The translations under genes and the position numbers were made by a program. From a virus: a stretch of DNA of 64,000 bases. The first letter of the stretch is position 1, and the number at the start of each line of letters is the position of its first letter. The notes under the pieces are model-generated. The model was not told where the DNA came from and did no database searches. It saw nothing but the letters and a program-made list of their open reading frames with translations. The stretch covers positions 1 through 64,000 of the IMG/VR virus record IMGVR_UViG_3300025930_000008. One strand, written 5' to 3'. Shown here piece after piece: positions 40,882-47,151 of the stretch.

Positions 40882-41123
40882 ATAATCTTCCTATCCATGG
40901 CGACAATCTTACCACGGCCATTGAAATCGTGCTGTCTCAACGTCCAATAGATCGTAGGCTCATCAATATCCTCCGCCTTAGGTTTAGTTAGCTGCCAGCG
41001 TCTGGAATGCGTCCGACAAAATACCTTGCCAGGGACCACTACATGCCCACAGACATAACACATACCCGTACTATCACGTCCATGACGCTTAGGATTAAGC
41101 TCACGAAATAGTTCCTTGGTCAT
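40851..41123 (-). CDS. Zinc-ribbon protein, about 90 aa, running into tRNA-Gln
   Basis: Begins MTKELFRELNPKRHGRD and carries CYVCGHVVVPG, KVFCRTHSRRW, a C-x2-H variant of the recurring ribbon. The last ten codons lie in tRNA-Gln (CTG). Confidence 0.6.
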   Translation of the reverse strand: MTKELFRELNPKRHGRDSTGMCYVCGHVVVPGKVFCRTHSRRWQLTKPKAEDIDEPTIYWTLRQHDFNGRGKIVAMDRKIIAEWCNWKHA

Positions 41124-41125
41124 AG

Positions 41126-41207
41126 TACCGGGAGCGGGATTTGAACCCGCACGCTTATCAGGCATCGGGGTTTGAGGCCGACGTGTCTACCATTCCACCA
41201 TCCCGGC
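41126..41207 (-). tRNA. tRNA-Leu (CAA)
   Basis: Loop CTCAAAC with a mismatched closing pair, long variable arm, acceptor GCCGGGA/TCCCGGT. No CCA. Confidence 0.85.
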
Positions 41208-41215
41208 ATAGGTTA

Positions 41216-41287
41216 TAGCGCGACGGGGAATCGAACCCCGGTTACAGGCTTGAAAGGCCCGCGTCCTAACCATTAAACGACCGCGCC
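41216..41287 (-). tRNA. tRNA-Glu (TTC)
   Basis: Loop CTTTCAA, T-arm CGGGG TTCGATT CCCCG. No CCA. Confidence 0.92.
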
Positions 41288-41352
41288 TAGCGAGAGAGTC
41301 GGATGAAGTGAACACGCAGCGTGTTCTATGAGGGTAGGATAACCGCTCTCTC
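41288..41352 (-). other. Nested hairpins between tRNA-Glu and tRNA-Ile
   Basis: GAGAGAG pairs with CTCTCTC around an inner perfect hairpin GAACACGC/GCGTGTTC. No reading frame. It could guide tRNA processing. Confidence 0.4.
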
Positions 41353-41363
41353 ATACCTACCAA

Positions 41364-41436
41364 TGGGCACGGTTGGAATCGAACCAACGACTTCCACCTT
41401 ATCAGAGTGGCGCTCTAACCGCTGAACTACGTGCCC
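41364..41436 (-). tRNA. tRNA-Ile (GAT)
   Basis: Stem CCACT/GGTGG, loop CTGATAA, acceptor GGGCACG/CGTGCCC. No CCA. Confidence 0.92.
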
Positions 41437-41437
41437 G

Positions 41438-42175
41438 TTAGGGTAATTGCCTTAGAGAATGCTTGCCCATCGGGATGCAAGCCTCACCATCATCATTCAA
41501 GATAGTCTCCAAGTCCTCAACTCGTAAGAAACAATCTCCGTCCAGACCCCAGGTCTTGCCCCAGGAGTTGCGCAAGCGTACCACATGAAGCTCGCCGTGT
41601 CCAGGGAATCGACGCTTGAGGGCATGACCGCGTACACAAATAGCATGACCACCGACGTGCTGTCCAGAAATGTCAAGCAGCCCGGAAGGGTCCGGGTCAA
41701 ACATGCTATCGCGCCACCAAATGCCAATTTCCACGACACCGTGGTTAGATAAGGTGGCTAGTACGTCATCAATGCTGAACGCCCAACGGTATGAGTCAAT
41801 GAACCCATACTGTTGCATGATCTTCGCACCTGACAATACAGAAGTACCATCGTTGTGCGGATTAGCGCCAGGGTATGCTCCACCCGGCCAAGGATCATTC
41901 TTTTGAGCTTCCCAATAGACCTTTTGCTCTGCAAAGCTATTGGAAATACCTCGCGTGTGATCTTTGTACGCTGAGGCGCAGTGGCTCCATGAGAAACCTA
42001 CACAAGCACCCTCTTGTCCCTGGTCTAACCAGACTGGACACTGCCAAGTCTTAGTCTTTAGCGTCTCGGGGACCAGACCACGGATATCGTAGTCCTTTGA
42101 GCGGTCATCGAACTCTTGGAGTCTATCGAGCCGCCTGTCTTGTGTATCTGTACCGTCGCGTAGAGTAGGCATCAC
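41438..42175 (-). CDS. Papain-family (C1) cysteine protease
   Basis: 245 residues. Catalytic order is right for C1 peptidases: DQGQEGACVGFSW (Gln and Cys), GGHAICVRGH (His), RNSWGKTWGLDGDCF (Asn, Trp). No signal peptide or pro-region is visible, so it may be active at once. C1 peptidases are uncommon in phages; possible targets are host proteins or cell wall peptides. It ends one base before tRNA-Ile. Confidence 0.85.
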   Translation of the reverse strand: MMPTLRDGTDTQDRRLDRLQEFDDRSKDYDIRGLVPETLKTKTWQCPVWLDQGQEGACVGFSWSHCASAYKDHTRGISNSFAEQKVYWEAQKNDPWPGGAYPGANPHNDGTSVLSGAKIMQQYGFIDSYRWAFSIDDVLATLSNHGVVEIGIWWRDSMFDPDPSGLLDISGQHVGGHAICVRGHALKRRFPGHGELHVVRLRNSWGKTWGLDGDCFLRVEDLETILNDDGEACIPMGKHSLRQLP

Positions 42176-42194
42176 CCATTACGCTACGGAGGCA

Positions 42195-42266
42195 TGGCGA
42201 ATATTGGAGTCGAACCAATGACGCGAGGTTCTTCAGACCTCCGCTCTACCACTGAGCTAATTCGCC
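42195..42266 (-). tRNA. tRNA-Phe (GAA)
   Basis: Stem GAGGT/ACCTC, loop CTGAAGA, acceptor GGCGAAT/ATTCGCC. No CCA. Confidence 0.92.
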
Positions 42267-42526
42267 AAGTGAAGGCGGTTCGCCCCGCACCTTACGAACC
42301 CGAATCGTACGCGGTGGGCATAGGACACTAGTAATCCATTACCGCCAGCGGAGAGTGTAGGATTCGAACCCACGCGCCGGTTCAAGGCCGACCAACGGTT
42401 TTCAAGACCGCCCCAATAGTCCACTCTGGCAACTCTCCATGTCGTGTATAAATAAGCTGCGAGAGGCATAGCGTCCGCAGCTAAGATAGCCCGAATTGCA
42501 AGGTAAAGGTCAGGCCCTAGGCTCAT
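42257..42526 (-). CDS. Doubtful small frame crossing tRNA-Ser
   Basis: Begins MSLGPDLYLAIRAILAADAM, which reads like a short membrane or signal segment, but after residue 29 the frame runs through tRNA-Ser and tRNA-Phe. If real, the useful part is only the first 30 codons. Confidence 0.25.
   Translation of the reverse strand: MSLGPDLYLAIRAILAADAMPLAAYLYTTWRVARVDYWGGLENRWSALNRRVGSNPTLSAGGNGLLVSYAHRVRFGFVRCGANRLHLAN
42349..42438 (-). tRNA. tRNA-Ser (TGA)
   Basis: Stem GCGGT/ACCGT, loop CTTGAAA, long variable arm, acceptor GGAGAGT/ACTCTCC, discriminator G. No CCA. Confidence 0.92.
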
Positions 42527-42529
42527 CTG

Positions 42530-42860
42530 GCACAGCCGGGGTGTCCGTCCCTACGTAGGTTCATTCCAGGCCACGACTACCTAGCTGAAACCTATACCTC
42601 GGAGGCGTTCGCAGCCCCAAGCGGGTGAAGAACCACTTCAACCTTTAAGTTTAGAAACCTCCTGTTCGATGACAAATGATAGACATTTCAACCGACCTGA
42701 GCGTGTCCGTGGATACTGTGTTCGCACGCAGCGGTCAAGCACTCGGCCCCATATCCTTTTCGGCTGGCTACTCCGTCGCCCTTGCACAGTCATAGGTTTC
42801 TAAGGGTTCCCGCCCTCCACCTAATCTTCCCGCACAGTATGTGTCAGTCTATAAGCCTCA
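42530..42860 (-). ncRNA. Large structured RNA region, about 330 nt
   Basis: No credible reading frame. Long-range pairing is striking: GAAACCTAT (42792-42800) with ATAGGTTTC (42587-42595), and ATACTGTG (42833-42840) with CACAGTAT (42713-42720). It also holds a CGGGAA-loop hairpin (near 42803). A promoter-like pair lies inside (42710-42738). It may be one large RNA or a long leader. Confidence 0.5.
42710..42738 (-). promoter_or_regulatory. Promoter-like pair inside the 42.5-42.9 kb RNA region
   Basis: TTGACC (42733-42738), 17 bp, TATCCA (42710-42715). Confidence 0.4.
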
Positions 42861-42872
42861 GGTTCTCAGCCA

Positions 42873-43094
42873 CTATTGGCCCTGTCCTAACCACCCTTGT
42901 AGGTGACTTTTATCTGCGACAACCTCTACATTGAGAGGGTCCCATGGTTGGGGCTGATCCCGTAGTGATTCATCCTCGGGATTTTCTGCCACAATCCAAG
43001 TGATGCCAGGATCGCTGTGAGCATACTCCCCCCAATACTTCAATGCATCGGCTTCGCTCACCACTCGGCCATACAGACCGTAGTAGTGATTCAA
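42873..43094 (-). CDS. Hypothetical protein, about 74 aa
   Basis: The useful sequence (GLYGRVVSEADALKYWGEYA) is helical and acidic. No ATG is available; a TTG at 43094 is my choice and one at 43127 would lie in tRNA-Cys. No family recognised. Confidence 0.5.
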   Translation of the reverse strand: MNHYYGLYGRVVSEADALKYWGEYAHSDPGITWIVAENPEDESLRDQPQPWDPLNVEVVADKSHLQGWLGQGQ

Positions 43095-43121
43095 GATAAG
43101 GTATCTGACCTTAGTCTTGCA

Positions 43122-43192
43122 AGGCAAGGACGGGAGTCGAACCCGTGTTACAGGTTTTGCAGACCCGCGCGTAGCCATTCCGCCACCTTGCC
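43122..43192 (-). tRNA. tRNA-Cys (GCA)
   Basis: Loop CTGCAAA, acceptor GGCAAGG/CCTTGCC, discriminator T. No CCA. Confidence 0.92.
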
Positions 43193-43306
43193 ATTACGTC
43201 GTAGACATTCCTCACGGTCACAATTACATGCGTTCTGACAAACGAAACCCTTGTGACACTCACAGTCTTTGATGGGCTGTTCACAAATAGTACATTTCCA
43301 TACCAT
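43148..43306 (-). CDS. Small Cys-rich protein, 52 aa, running into tRNA-Cys
   Basis: Begins MVWKCTICEQPIKDCECH and has eight Cys in 35 residues (also CQNACNCDREEC), so probably two metal sites. The last 15 codons lie in tRNA-Cys. Confidence 0.55.
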   Translation of the reverse strand: MVWKCTICEQPIKDCECHKGFVCQNACNCDREECLRRNGKVAEWLRAGLQNL

Positions 43307-43308
43307 AG

Positions 43309-43380
43309 CTCGCCGGGTAGGACTTGAACCTACAACCATTCGGTTAACAGCCGAACGCTCTGCCATTGAGCTACCGGCGA
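43309..43380 (-). tRNA. tRNA-Asn (GTT)
   Basis: Stem TTCGG/CCGAA, loop CTGTTAA, acceptor TCGCCGG/CCGGCGA. No CCA. Confidence 0.92.
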
Positions 43381-43631
43381 CTGTTGATCCAACTATCTAG
43401 ACACGCCTTATGAGTGGGCAGTAACTCCCAATCAGCGTGCCAAGTACCCTGCACAATGTCAAAGGTTTCCGTACCTTCGTCTGACCACTCGCCACCCATG
43501 CGTTGTATTTTACACGGGATTCCCTGGCGTCCTTCCTGAGCCTGTTCAACTGTAATGATACGCCAGATCGCACATTCGCTTTTATCAAAGCGGTAGTTTG
43601 CATATATTCTACCGACTAGCGGCTCTTTCAT
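43371..43631 (-). CDS. Hypothetical protein, 86 aa
   Basis: Beta-rich and SH3-like (KSECAIWRIITVEQ, IPCKIQRMGGEW). ATG at 43631, just after tRNA-Lys. Its TAG stop is bases 8-10 of tRNA-Asn. Confidence 0.65.
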   Translation of the reverse strand: MKEPLVGRIYANYRFDKSECAIWRIITVEQAQEGRQGIPCKIQRMGGEWSDEGTETFDIVQGTWHADWELLPTHKACLDSWINSRR

Positions 43632-43632
43632 A

Positions 43633-43705
43633 TGCCCCCAACAGGGATCGAACCTGTGACCTTGAGATTAAGAGTCTCCTGCTCTACCGGCTGAGCTATA
43701 GGGGC
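43633..43705 (-). tRNA. tRNA-Lys (CTT)
   Basis: Loop CTCTTAA, acceptor GCCCCTA/TGGGGGC, T-arm ACAGG TTCGATC CCTGT. No CCA. Confidence 0.9.
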
Positions 43706-43770
43706 GATGATTGGTCATTCCCCTTACCCCTAGGGAATCGTTACTGGATGGGCAACCAATCAAGTTGTAT

Positions 43771-43848
43771 GGCGGGTGGAGGAATCGAACCTCATTACGC
43801 TCTCGCCAGCTAGGTTATGAGCCTTGCTGCCCAAACCTGGGCACCCGC
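43771..43848 (-). tRNA. Unusual tRNA with CAT anticodon and extra variable arm
   Basis: The loop CTCATAA sits on a weak stem. A variable arm GCT/AGC of about 12 bases is present, unlike normal Met or Ile tRNAs. The T-arm is short and the D-arm is GCCCA/TGGGC. Acceptor GCGGGTG/CACCCGC, discriminator C. Possibly a degenerate or specialised tRNA. Confidence 0.55.
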
Positions 43849-43863
43849 GTCGTAAATTTGCTA

Positions 43864-43949
43864 CGGAGAGTGGGGGATTTGAACCCCCGGTACCCACTGG
43901 ATACTCCGTCTTAGCAGGACGGTGCATTAAGCCACTCTGCCAACTCTCC
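43864..43949 (-). tRNA. tRNA-Ser (GCT)
   Basis: Stem CCGTC/GACGG, loop CTGCTAA, long variable arm, discriminator G. No CCA. Confidence 0.92.
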
Positions 43950-44105
43950 CTGTGTGATACGTGGCACCCACGTACCCCTTTTAACTAAGGCGAAAAACTC
44001 TATCAACGTACACTTAGAACTATCCGTCAATCCATCTACACGGCCGTCTGTGTAAGTCCAATAAACTCTTTCCGTCTTAGGATCATAGAGATAATCCTTC
44101 ACCAT
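43911..44105 (-). CDS. Hypothetical protein, about 64 aa, running into tRNA-Ser
   Basis: Begins MVKDYLYDPKTERVYWTYTD, a small beta-type protein. ATG at 44105 has GGAAG nearby; ATG 44135 is also in frame. The last 12 codons lie in tRNA-Ser (GCT). Confidence 0.6.
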   Translation of the reverse strand: MVKDYLYDPKTERVYWTYTDGRVDGLTDSSKCTLIEFFALVKRGTWVPRITQGELAEWLNAPSC

Positions 44106-44136
44106 TGCGTTCGCTTCCCAACGAAAAGAAATCATA

Positions 44137-44208
44137 CGGCCCCGGTGAGAATCGAACTCACATCTATCCCTTAGGAGGGGATCGTTCTGTCCATTATACT
44201 ACAGGGCC
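44137..44208 (-). tRNA. tRNA-Arg (CCT)
   Basis: Loop CTCCTAA, acceptor GGCCCTG/CGGGGCC, T-arm GTGAG TTCGATT CTCAC. No CCA. Confidence 0.9.
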
Positions 44209-44264
44209 AGAAGCAGGGCATTTCAGCCCCACCCACGTCACCGCTTTAGGACAACGGCTGCCTG

Positions 44265-44468
44265 TCAGATATCCATAGCGCACTGGTTAACGCAATCCCG
44301 ACAACAATTGCACACCGTATCGTAATCGCCACCGATTTCCTCTGCATACGGACAGCCATGAGGAATCTCTCCCTCATTACCGCAGTTACAGAGCGGACTG
44401 ATTGCCGATAACAACCAGTCTTTGACAACCTGCTTGTAAATATGCATACGTATTTGCACAGCAGGCAT
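44265..44468 (-). CDS. Small Cys-rich protein, about 67 aa
   Basis: Cysteines cluster in the second half (CNCGNEGEI, GCPYAEE, CNCCRDCVNQC), nine in all, so probably two zinc sites. Either ATG 44468 or 44447 could start it; neither has a clear ribosome site. Confidence 0.55.
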   Translation of the reverse strand: MPAVQIRMHIYKQVVKDWLLSAISPLCNCGNEGEIPHGCPYAEEIGGDYDTVCNCCRDCVNQCAMDI

Positions 44469-44540
44469 AGGCCAGGATGGATTTGAACCATCGACCCGCA
44501 CCTTATAAGAGTGCCGCTCTAACCCCTGAGCTACTGGCCC
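44468..44540 (-). tRNA. tRNA-Ile (TAT)
   Basis: Stem GCACT/GGTGC, loop CTTATAA, acceptor GGGCCAG/CTGGCCT. A genuine UAU anticodon, which lets ATA be read without lysidine. No CCA. Confidence 0.9.
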
Positions 44541-44729
44541 AATTAGTTAGAGGATCGTATATGGGGGACTTACTTCATGGATAGGTACGCACTACGCCGG
44601 GGCGACCACACCCCTCTCGGCCAGCACGCATACTCCTAGATGTAGTCAACATCGTTAGTGACCTATATCAATCCGCTTACCCTTATCCCACCTGCGCACT
44701 GTGGGCGGCAATTATCCGTCCGATCCTCA
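44541..44729 (-). other. Spacer between tRNA-Ile and tRNA-Thr
   Basis: 189 bases. One hairpin (GGGG/CCCC) and only a doubtful 25-codon frame starting MLTTSRSMRAGREG. I see nothing firm here. Confidence 0.3.
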
Positions 44730-44801
44730 AGCCCGCGAGGGGAATCGAACCCCTATCCCTGCTTTACGAAAGCAGTATAATAGCCGTTATACTACGCGGG
44801 C
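44730..44801 (-). tRNA. tRNA-Thr (CGT)
   Basis: Stem CTGCT/AGCAG, loop TTCGTAA, acceptor GCCCGCG/CGCGGGC. No CCA. Confidence 0.92.
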
Positions 44802-44804
44802 GAC

Positions 44805-44897
44805 TTACTTATCAGGCACAATCATAGTGCCTTTACAGATGGGACATACCCTACCATTGTTAAGGATGCCCCCTTTCATCTTGCATTTACAATCCAT
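44805..44897 (-). CDS. Tiny zinc-ribbon peptide, 30 aa, next to the tmRNA
   Basis: ATG at 44897, two bases after the tmRNA 3' end, TAA at 44805. The sequence has CKC and CPICKGTMI, one likely zinc site (four Cys). It could be translated only if the tmRNA primary transcript is longer than the mature RNA. Confidence 0.5.
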   Translation of the reverse strand: MDCKCKMKGGILNNGRVCPICKGTMIVPDK

Positions 44898-44899
44898 AG

Positions 44900-45349
44900 T
44901 GGAGGTGGGCGGAATTGAACCGCCGTCCTGCGTACACTTGTTGACTCAGTTTCTAGCAGCTTTGTAATACAATACTGGCAACCGGTTCTGAGCCGCCTAC
45001 CCTTACTCTACCACAAGATACGGCAGACTCATGCTAGTGACTGTTTGAAATAGTCGGGAGCAGCCTGTTGTTCCGTACACCCTGCTGTCGAGATTACTCA
45101 CCACGCAATGGAAATACCATTAGAGTGGAGCCGAGTAAGCCAATTAGATTGACCGTCTAATCTTTCCAAACAAGGATTTGGGACTTTATACCCCGGCCAC
45201 GCTTTCTGTTCCTAGGTCCGTGGCTCCTGACCCGAGCGGACTAAGCCGCTAGAGCAAACGTATGAGTGTCTGCAATTATTGTTAGTGGTAGGCCACTACC
45301 CGCTGCACTAAGGCAACCGCATCTTACACAGTCGATGCCTGTCACCCCC
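44900..45349 (-). ncRNA. ssrA: tmRNA (ssrA), tag ADTHTFALAA
   Basis: The ends form a tRNA-Ala-like domain. GGGGGTG pairs with CACCTCC including a G-U at the third pair, and the T-arm GGCGG TTCAATT CCGCC precedes it. CCA is not encoded. The tag frame (45241-45273) starts at the resume codon GCA and reads ADTHTFALAA, then TAG. The FALAA/ALAA end is the usual ClpXP signal. The RNA frees stalled ribosomes and marks their products for proteolysis, with host SmpB. Confidence 0.92.
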
Positions 45350-45351
45350 AT

Positions 45352-45687
45352 GATTATCAGCCTCCACCTAGCCTTATTAGACTAACGTCTAGCTTACGGC
45401 CTCGCTCTAGATTTGCTGACACGGAGCGAATTAAAGTTTATGCCGGATTTCTTGGACGGCTCCGGCAACCGCCCATAAGGAGTTTATGAAAGGTGGTACC
45501 TCAACAAGACCGCGATATTCGCCTTGTTCCTCTCATAGACTCCACCAAGTTATACGAGAGTCCACTGTGCCGTAGCCACTCCGAACGGTTCCTGCCGTCC
45601 CGCACTAGCCTCACGGTCTAGGCGATGGTCGGGAGACAATCTCCCCCTTGGGGCAGTCCATCCCAACTTAGAAGTAGAACTCTCTAG
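45352..45687 (-). ncRNA. Structured noncoding region between the UUA tRNA and the tmRNA
   Basis: No convincing frame. Consecutive hairpins: GGGAGA/TCTCCC, GGTGG/CCACC enclosing AACAAG/CTTGTT and GCGA/TCGC, GCCGGA/TCCGGC, TCGCTC/GAGCGA, TAGAC/GTCTA. This density suggests a functional RNA or a long processed spacer. Confidence 0.45.
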
Positions 45688-45757
45688 TAGACCGGGCAGG
45701 ATTCGAACCTGCAATGAACAATGATAAAGATTGTTTGTGTACCGTACACACCGGTCA
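45688..45757 (-). tRNA. tRNA-like gene with TTA anticodon (reads UAA), possible suppressor
   Basis: Anticodon stem ACAAT/ATTGT is perfect; the loop CTTTATC puts TTA at positions 34-36. T-arm GCAGG TTCGAAT CCTGC, acceptor TGACCGG/CCGGTCT with a T-T mismatch at the first pair. The D-loop is short and position 37 is U rather than a purine. So it is either a true ochre suppressor with odd features or a decaying gene. No CCA. Confidence 0.65.
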
Positions 45758-45765
45758 AGCCCCGG

Positions 45766-45800
45766 CATAGGGTTCCCGCCCTATGTTACTCCGGGGTCGT
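45766..45800 (-). other. CGGGAA-loop hairpin with outer stem
   Basis: Outer stem CCCCGG/CCGGGG, a five-base bulge on one side, inner stem CATAGGG/CCCTATG, loop CGGGAA. It lies just before the UUA tRNA. Same layout as the element in the 12.2 kb ncRNA. Confidence 0.6.
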
Positions 45801-45824
45801 CCACGGACAATTAGTCGATGGACA

Positions 45825-45896
45825 TGGGCCGCACTGGAATCGAACCAGTGACTTCCTGCGTGTCGAGCAGGCGTTCTACCGCTGAACTAGCGGCCC
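45825..45896 (-). tRNA. tRNA-Val (GAC)
   Basis: Stem CCTGC/GCAGG, loop TCGACAC with C at position 33 instead of the usual T. Acceptor GGGCCGC/GCGGCCC. No CCA. Confidence 0.88.
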
Positions 45897-45903
45897 TAGT
45901 TAC

Positions 45904-45934
45904 GTGAGCTAGCTTACTCACTTCGCTAGCTCAC
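45904..45934 (-). repeat. Strong 10-bp hairpin before tRNA-Val
   Basis: GTGAGCTAGC pairs with GCTAGCTCAC. No U-tract. It is in the leader of the transcript from the promoter at 45996-46024. Confidence 0.6.
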
Positions 45935-45995
45935 ACCCAAAACAACGCCTGATTCTGACGATGCGTGAGCGGGATGGTTGACCAACCAGAACAAC

Positions 45996-46024
45996 AGTTT
46001 AGCCGATGTTCTGGCGACTGTCAA
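45996..46024 (-). promoter_or_regulatory. Promoter for tRNA-Val, UUA tRNA and tmRNA unit
   Basis: TTGACA (46019-46024), 17 bp, TAAACT (45996-46001). The closest relative in this window is the ncRNA promoter at 12417-12445. Confidence 0.8.
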
Positions 46025-46026
46025 GC

Positions 46027-46188
46027 TTATCGGGACGAGAGGTAAACGCCTTCTATCTTTGCCCCACTGTACTCCTGCTTGTCAATCGCGTCTGCAACAG
46101 CAAGACCAACATCTTGGCGCAAGTCAAACTTCTTGATAGGCGCCAACGTCGTCGGAATGGTGATGACCACCGTGATTGTATTATCCAT
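46027..46188 (-). CDS. Small hypothetical protein, 53 aa
   Basis: ATG at 46188, TAA at 46027. Sequence MDNTITVVITIPTTLAP followed by an amphipathic helix (VGLAVADAIDKQEY) reads like a small alpha/beta protein of the type common in actinophages. No ribosome site; the start may be leaderless. Confidence 0.65.
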   Translation of the reverse strand: MDNTITVVITIPTTLAPIKKFDLRQDVGLAVADAIDKQEYSGAKIEGVYLSSR

Positions 46189-46214
46189 GCTAAAAACGTA
46201 GCACGACTGTCAAG

Positions 46215-46286
46215 TGGACCCGGCTGGGATCGAACCAGCGACCTTCTGCTTGTAAGGCAGACGTTCTCCCACTAAACTACGGGTCC
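46215..46286 (-). tRNA. tRNA-Val (TAC)
   Basis: Stem TCTGC/GCAGA, loop CTTACAA, acceptor GGACCCG/CGGGTCC. No CCA. Confidence 0.92.
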
Positions 46287-46321
46287 GCAGCAGGCTCCCT
46301 CATGGGGCGTACCTCCCATAG

Positions 46322-46364
46322 ACACTACCCGACAGGTTCCCGCCTGTCAAGGCGAGGGAACCTG
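46322..46364 (-). promoter_or_regulatory. Promoter for tRNA-Val (TAC) with -35 in the loop of a palindrome
   Basis: TTGACA (46345-46350), 17 bp, TAGTGT (46322-46327). The -35 is the six-base loop of an inverted repeat (CAGGTTCCC... with ...GGGAACCTG, 46333-46364, one bulged base). It also starts a CGGGAA-loop hairpin (46331-46348). This looks like an operator or an RNA switch. Confidence 0.6.
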
Positions 46365-46426
46365 CGTGCTTAATCCCCGTGGGTACGCACGGATTAGGTA
46401 CTGCGATGGCCCCTGACTGATGGGCA

Positions 46427-46500
46427 GAGCCGTCACCGGGAATCGAACCCGGCTTACTAACTTACCAAGCTAGGGTAATATCCGATATACTATGACGGCT
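46427..46500 (-). tRNA. tRNA-Thr (GGT)
   Basis: Stem CTAGC/GTTAG, loop TTGGTAA, acceptor AGCCGTC/GACGGCT. No CCA. Confidence 0.9.
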
Positions 46501-46502
46501 TA

Positions 46503-46576
<74 letters not shown>

Positions 46577-46741
46577 TTACAAATGACTGAATACATAAGT
46601 CACAGCAGAGATACCATGACTAATGAAACTCATGATACCGGTGGCAGCAGCCACCTTGAGGTACCACAATTCCTTACGGCTGAGCGTAACCTTTTCCTCA
46701 GCCTTCTTTATGGCTTTAAGTTTCGCTTCTTCCTTGTCCAT
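46577..46741 (-). CDS. Small membrane protein, 54 aa
   Basis: Start MDKEEAKLKAIKKAEEKVTL, a charged amphipathic helix, then one hydrophobic segment (VAAATGIMSFISHGISAVTYV). Overlaps the membrane protein upstream by 26 bases. The two could form a holin-like pair. Confidence 0.6.
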   Translation of the reverse strand: MDKEEAKLKAIKKAEEKVTLSRKELWYLKVAAATGIMSFISHGISAVTYVFSHL

Positions 46742-47066
46742 TGAGCGCCTTGCTTTGACGCCGCTTATACCCAAAGATCAAGTAGAGCGCGACATTCCCT
46801 GCGATGAATCCCACCGCATTCAGCGGGATATAGTAGGAAAACCCTGTGTCAAGTCTCTCAACGTTGTTAGTCAACGCTGACGTGGCTAAGAGCAGATACG
46901 AAACGGCAATGAGTACAACATGGAGCGGCAGCAGAGCTACATATCCTCCCTGCTTGCGCAGTTTGAGGTAGCTCTGGGTATATACCACCACAATCAGCAC
47001 CACAAACGACACAATGCCTCCGTACAGAAAGATATTCAAGTATCGGAGGCCATCCAAAATGCTCAT
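46716..47066 (-). CDS. Membrane protein, three helices, 116 aa
   Basis: Hydrophobic segments at about residues 15-30, 43-62 and 80-97. The C-terminus is basic (GYKRRQSKALNGQGR). No family recognised; size and topology fit a holin or exclusion protein. Confidence 0.65.
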   Translation of the reverse strand: MSILDGLRYLNIFLYGGIVSFVVLIVVVYTQSYLKLRKQGGYVALLPLHVVLIAVSYLLLATSALTNNVERLDTGFSYYIPLNAVGFIAGNVALYLIFGYKRRQSKALNGQGRSET

Positions 47067-47080
47067 GCTCTATTACCTAG

Positions 47081-47151
47081 CGGGGGATCGAGGATTTGAA
47101 CCCCGAAGTTCGGGTTTGGAGGCCGACAGTTTACCATTAGCTTAATCCCCC
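47081..47151 (-). tRNA. tRNA-Trp (CCA)
   Basis: Loop CTCCAAA with a mismatched closing pair, acceptor GGGGGAT/ATCCCCC, discriminator G. 3' CCA not encoded. Confidence 0.88.

Noticed and set aside
43771-43848. Calling this tRNA a selenocysteine tRNA because of the TCA within GGCTCATAACC
   Set aside because: Position 33 would be C and the loop would be off centre; the anticodon reads CAT.
45550-45768. Frame of 72 codons from the UUA tRNA into the spacer
   Set aside because: The first third is tRNA sequence and the rest overlaps hairpins; no ribosome site.
46185-46213. TTGACA at 46208-46213 as promoter of the 53-aa gene
   Set aside because: No -10 box at 16-18 bp; the expected position is GCATGG, over the start codon.
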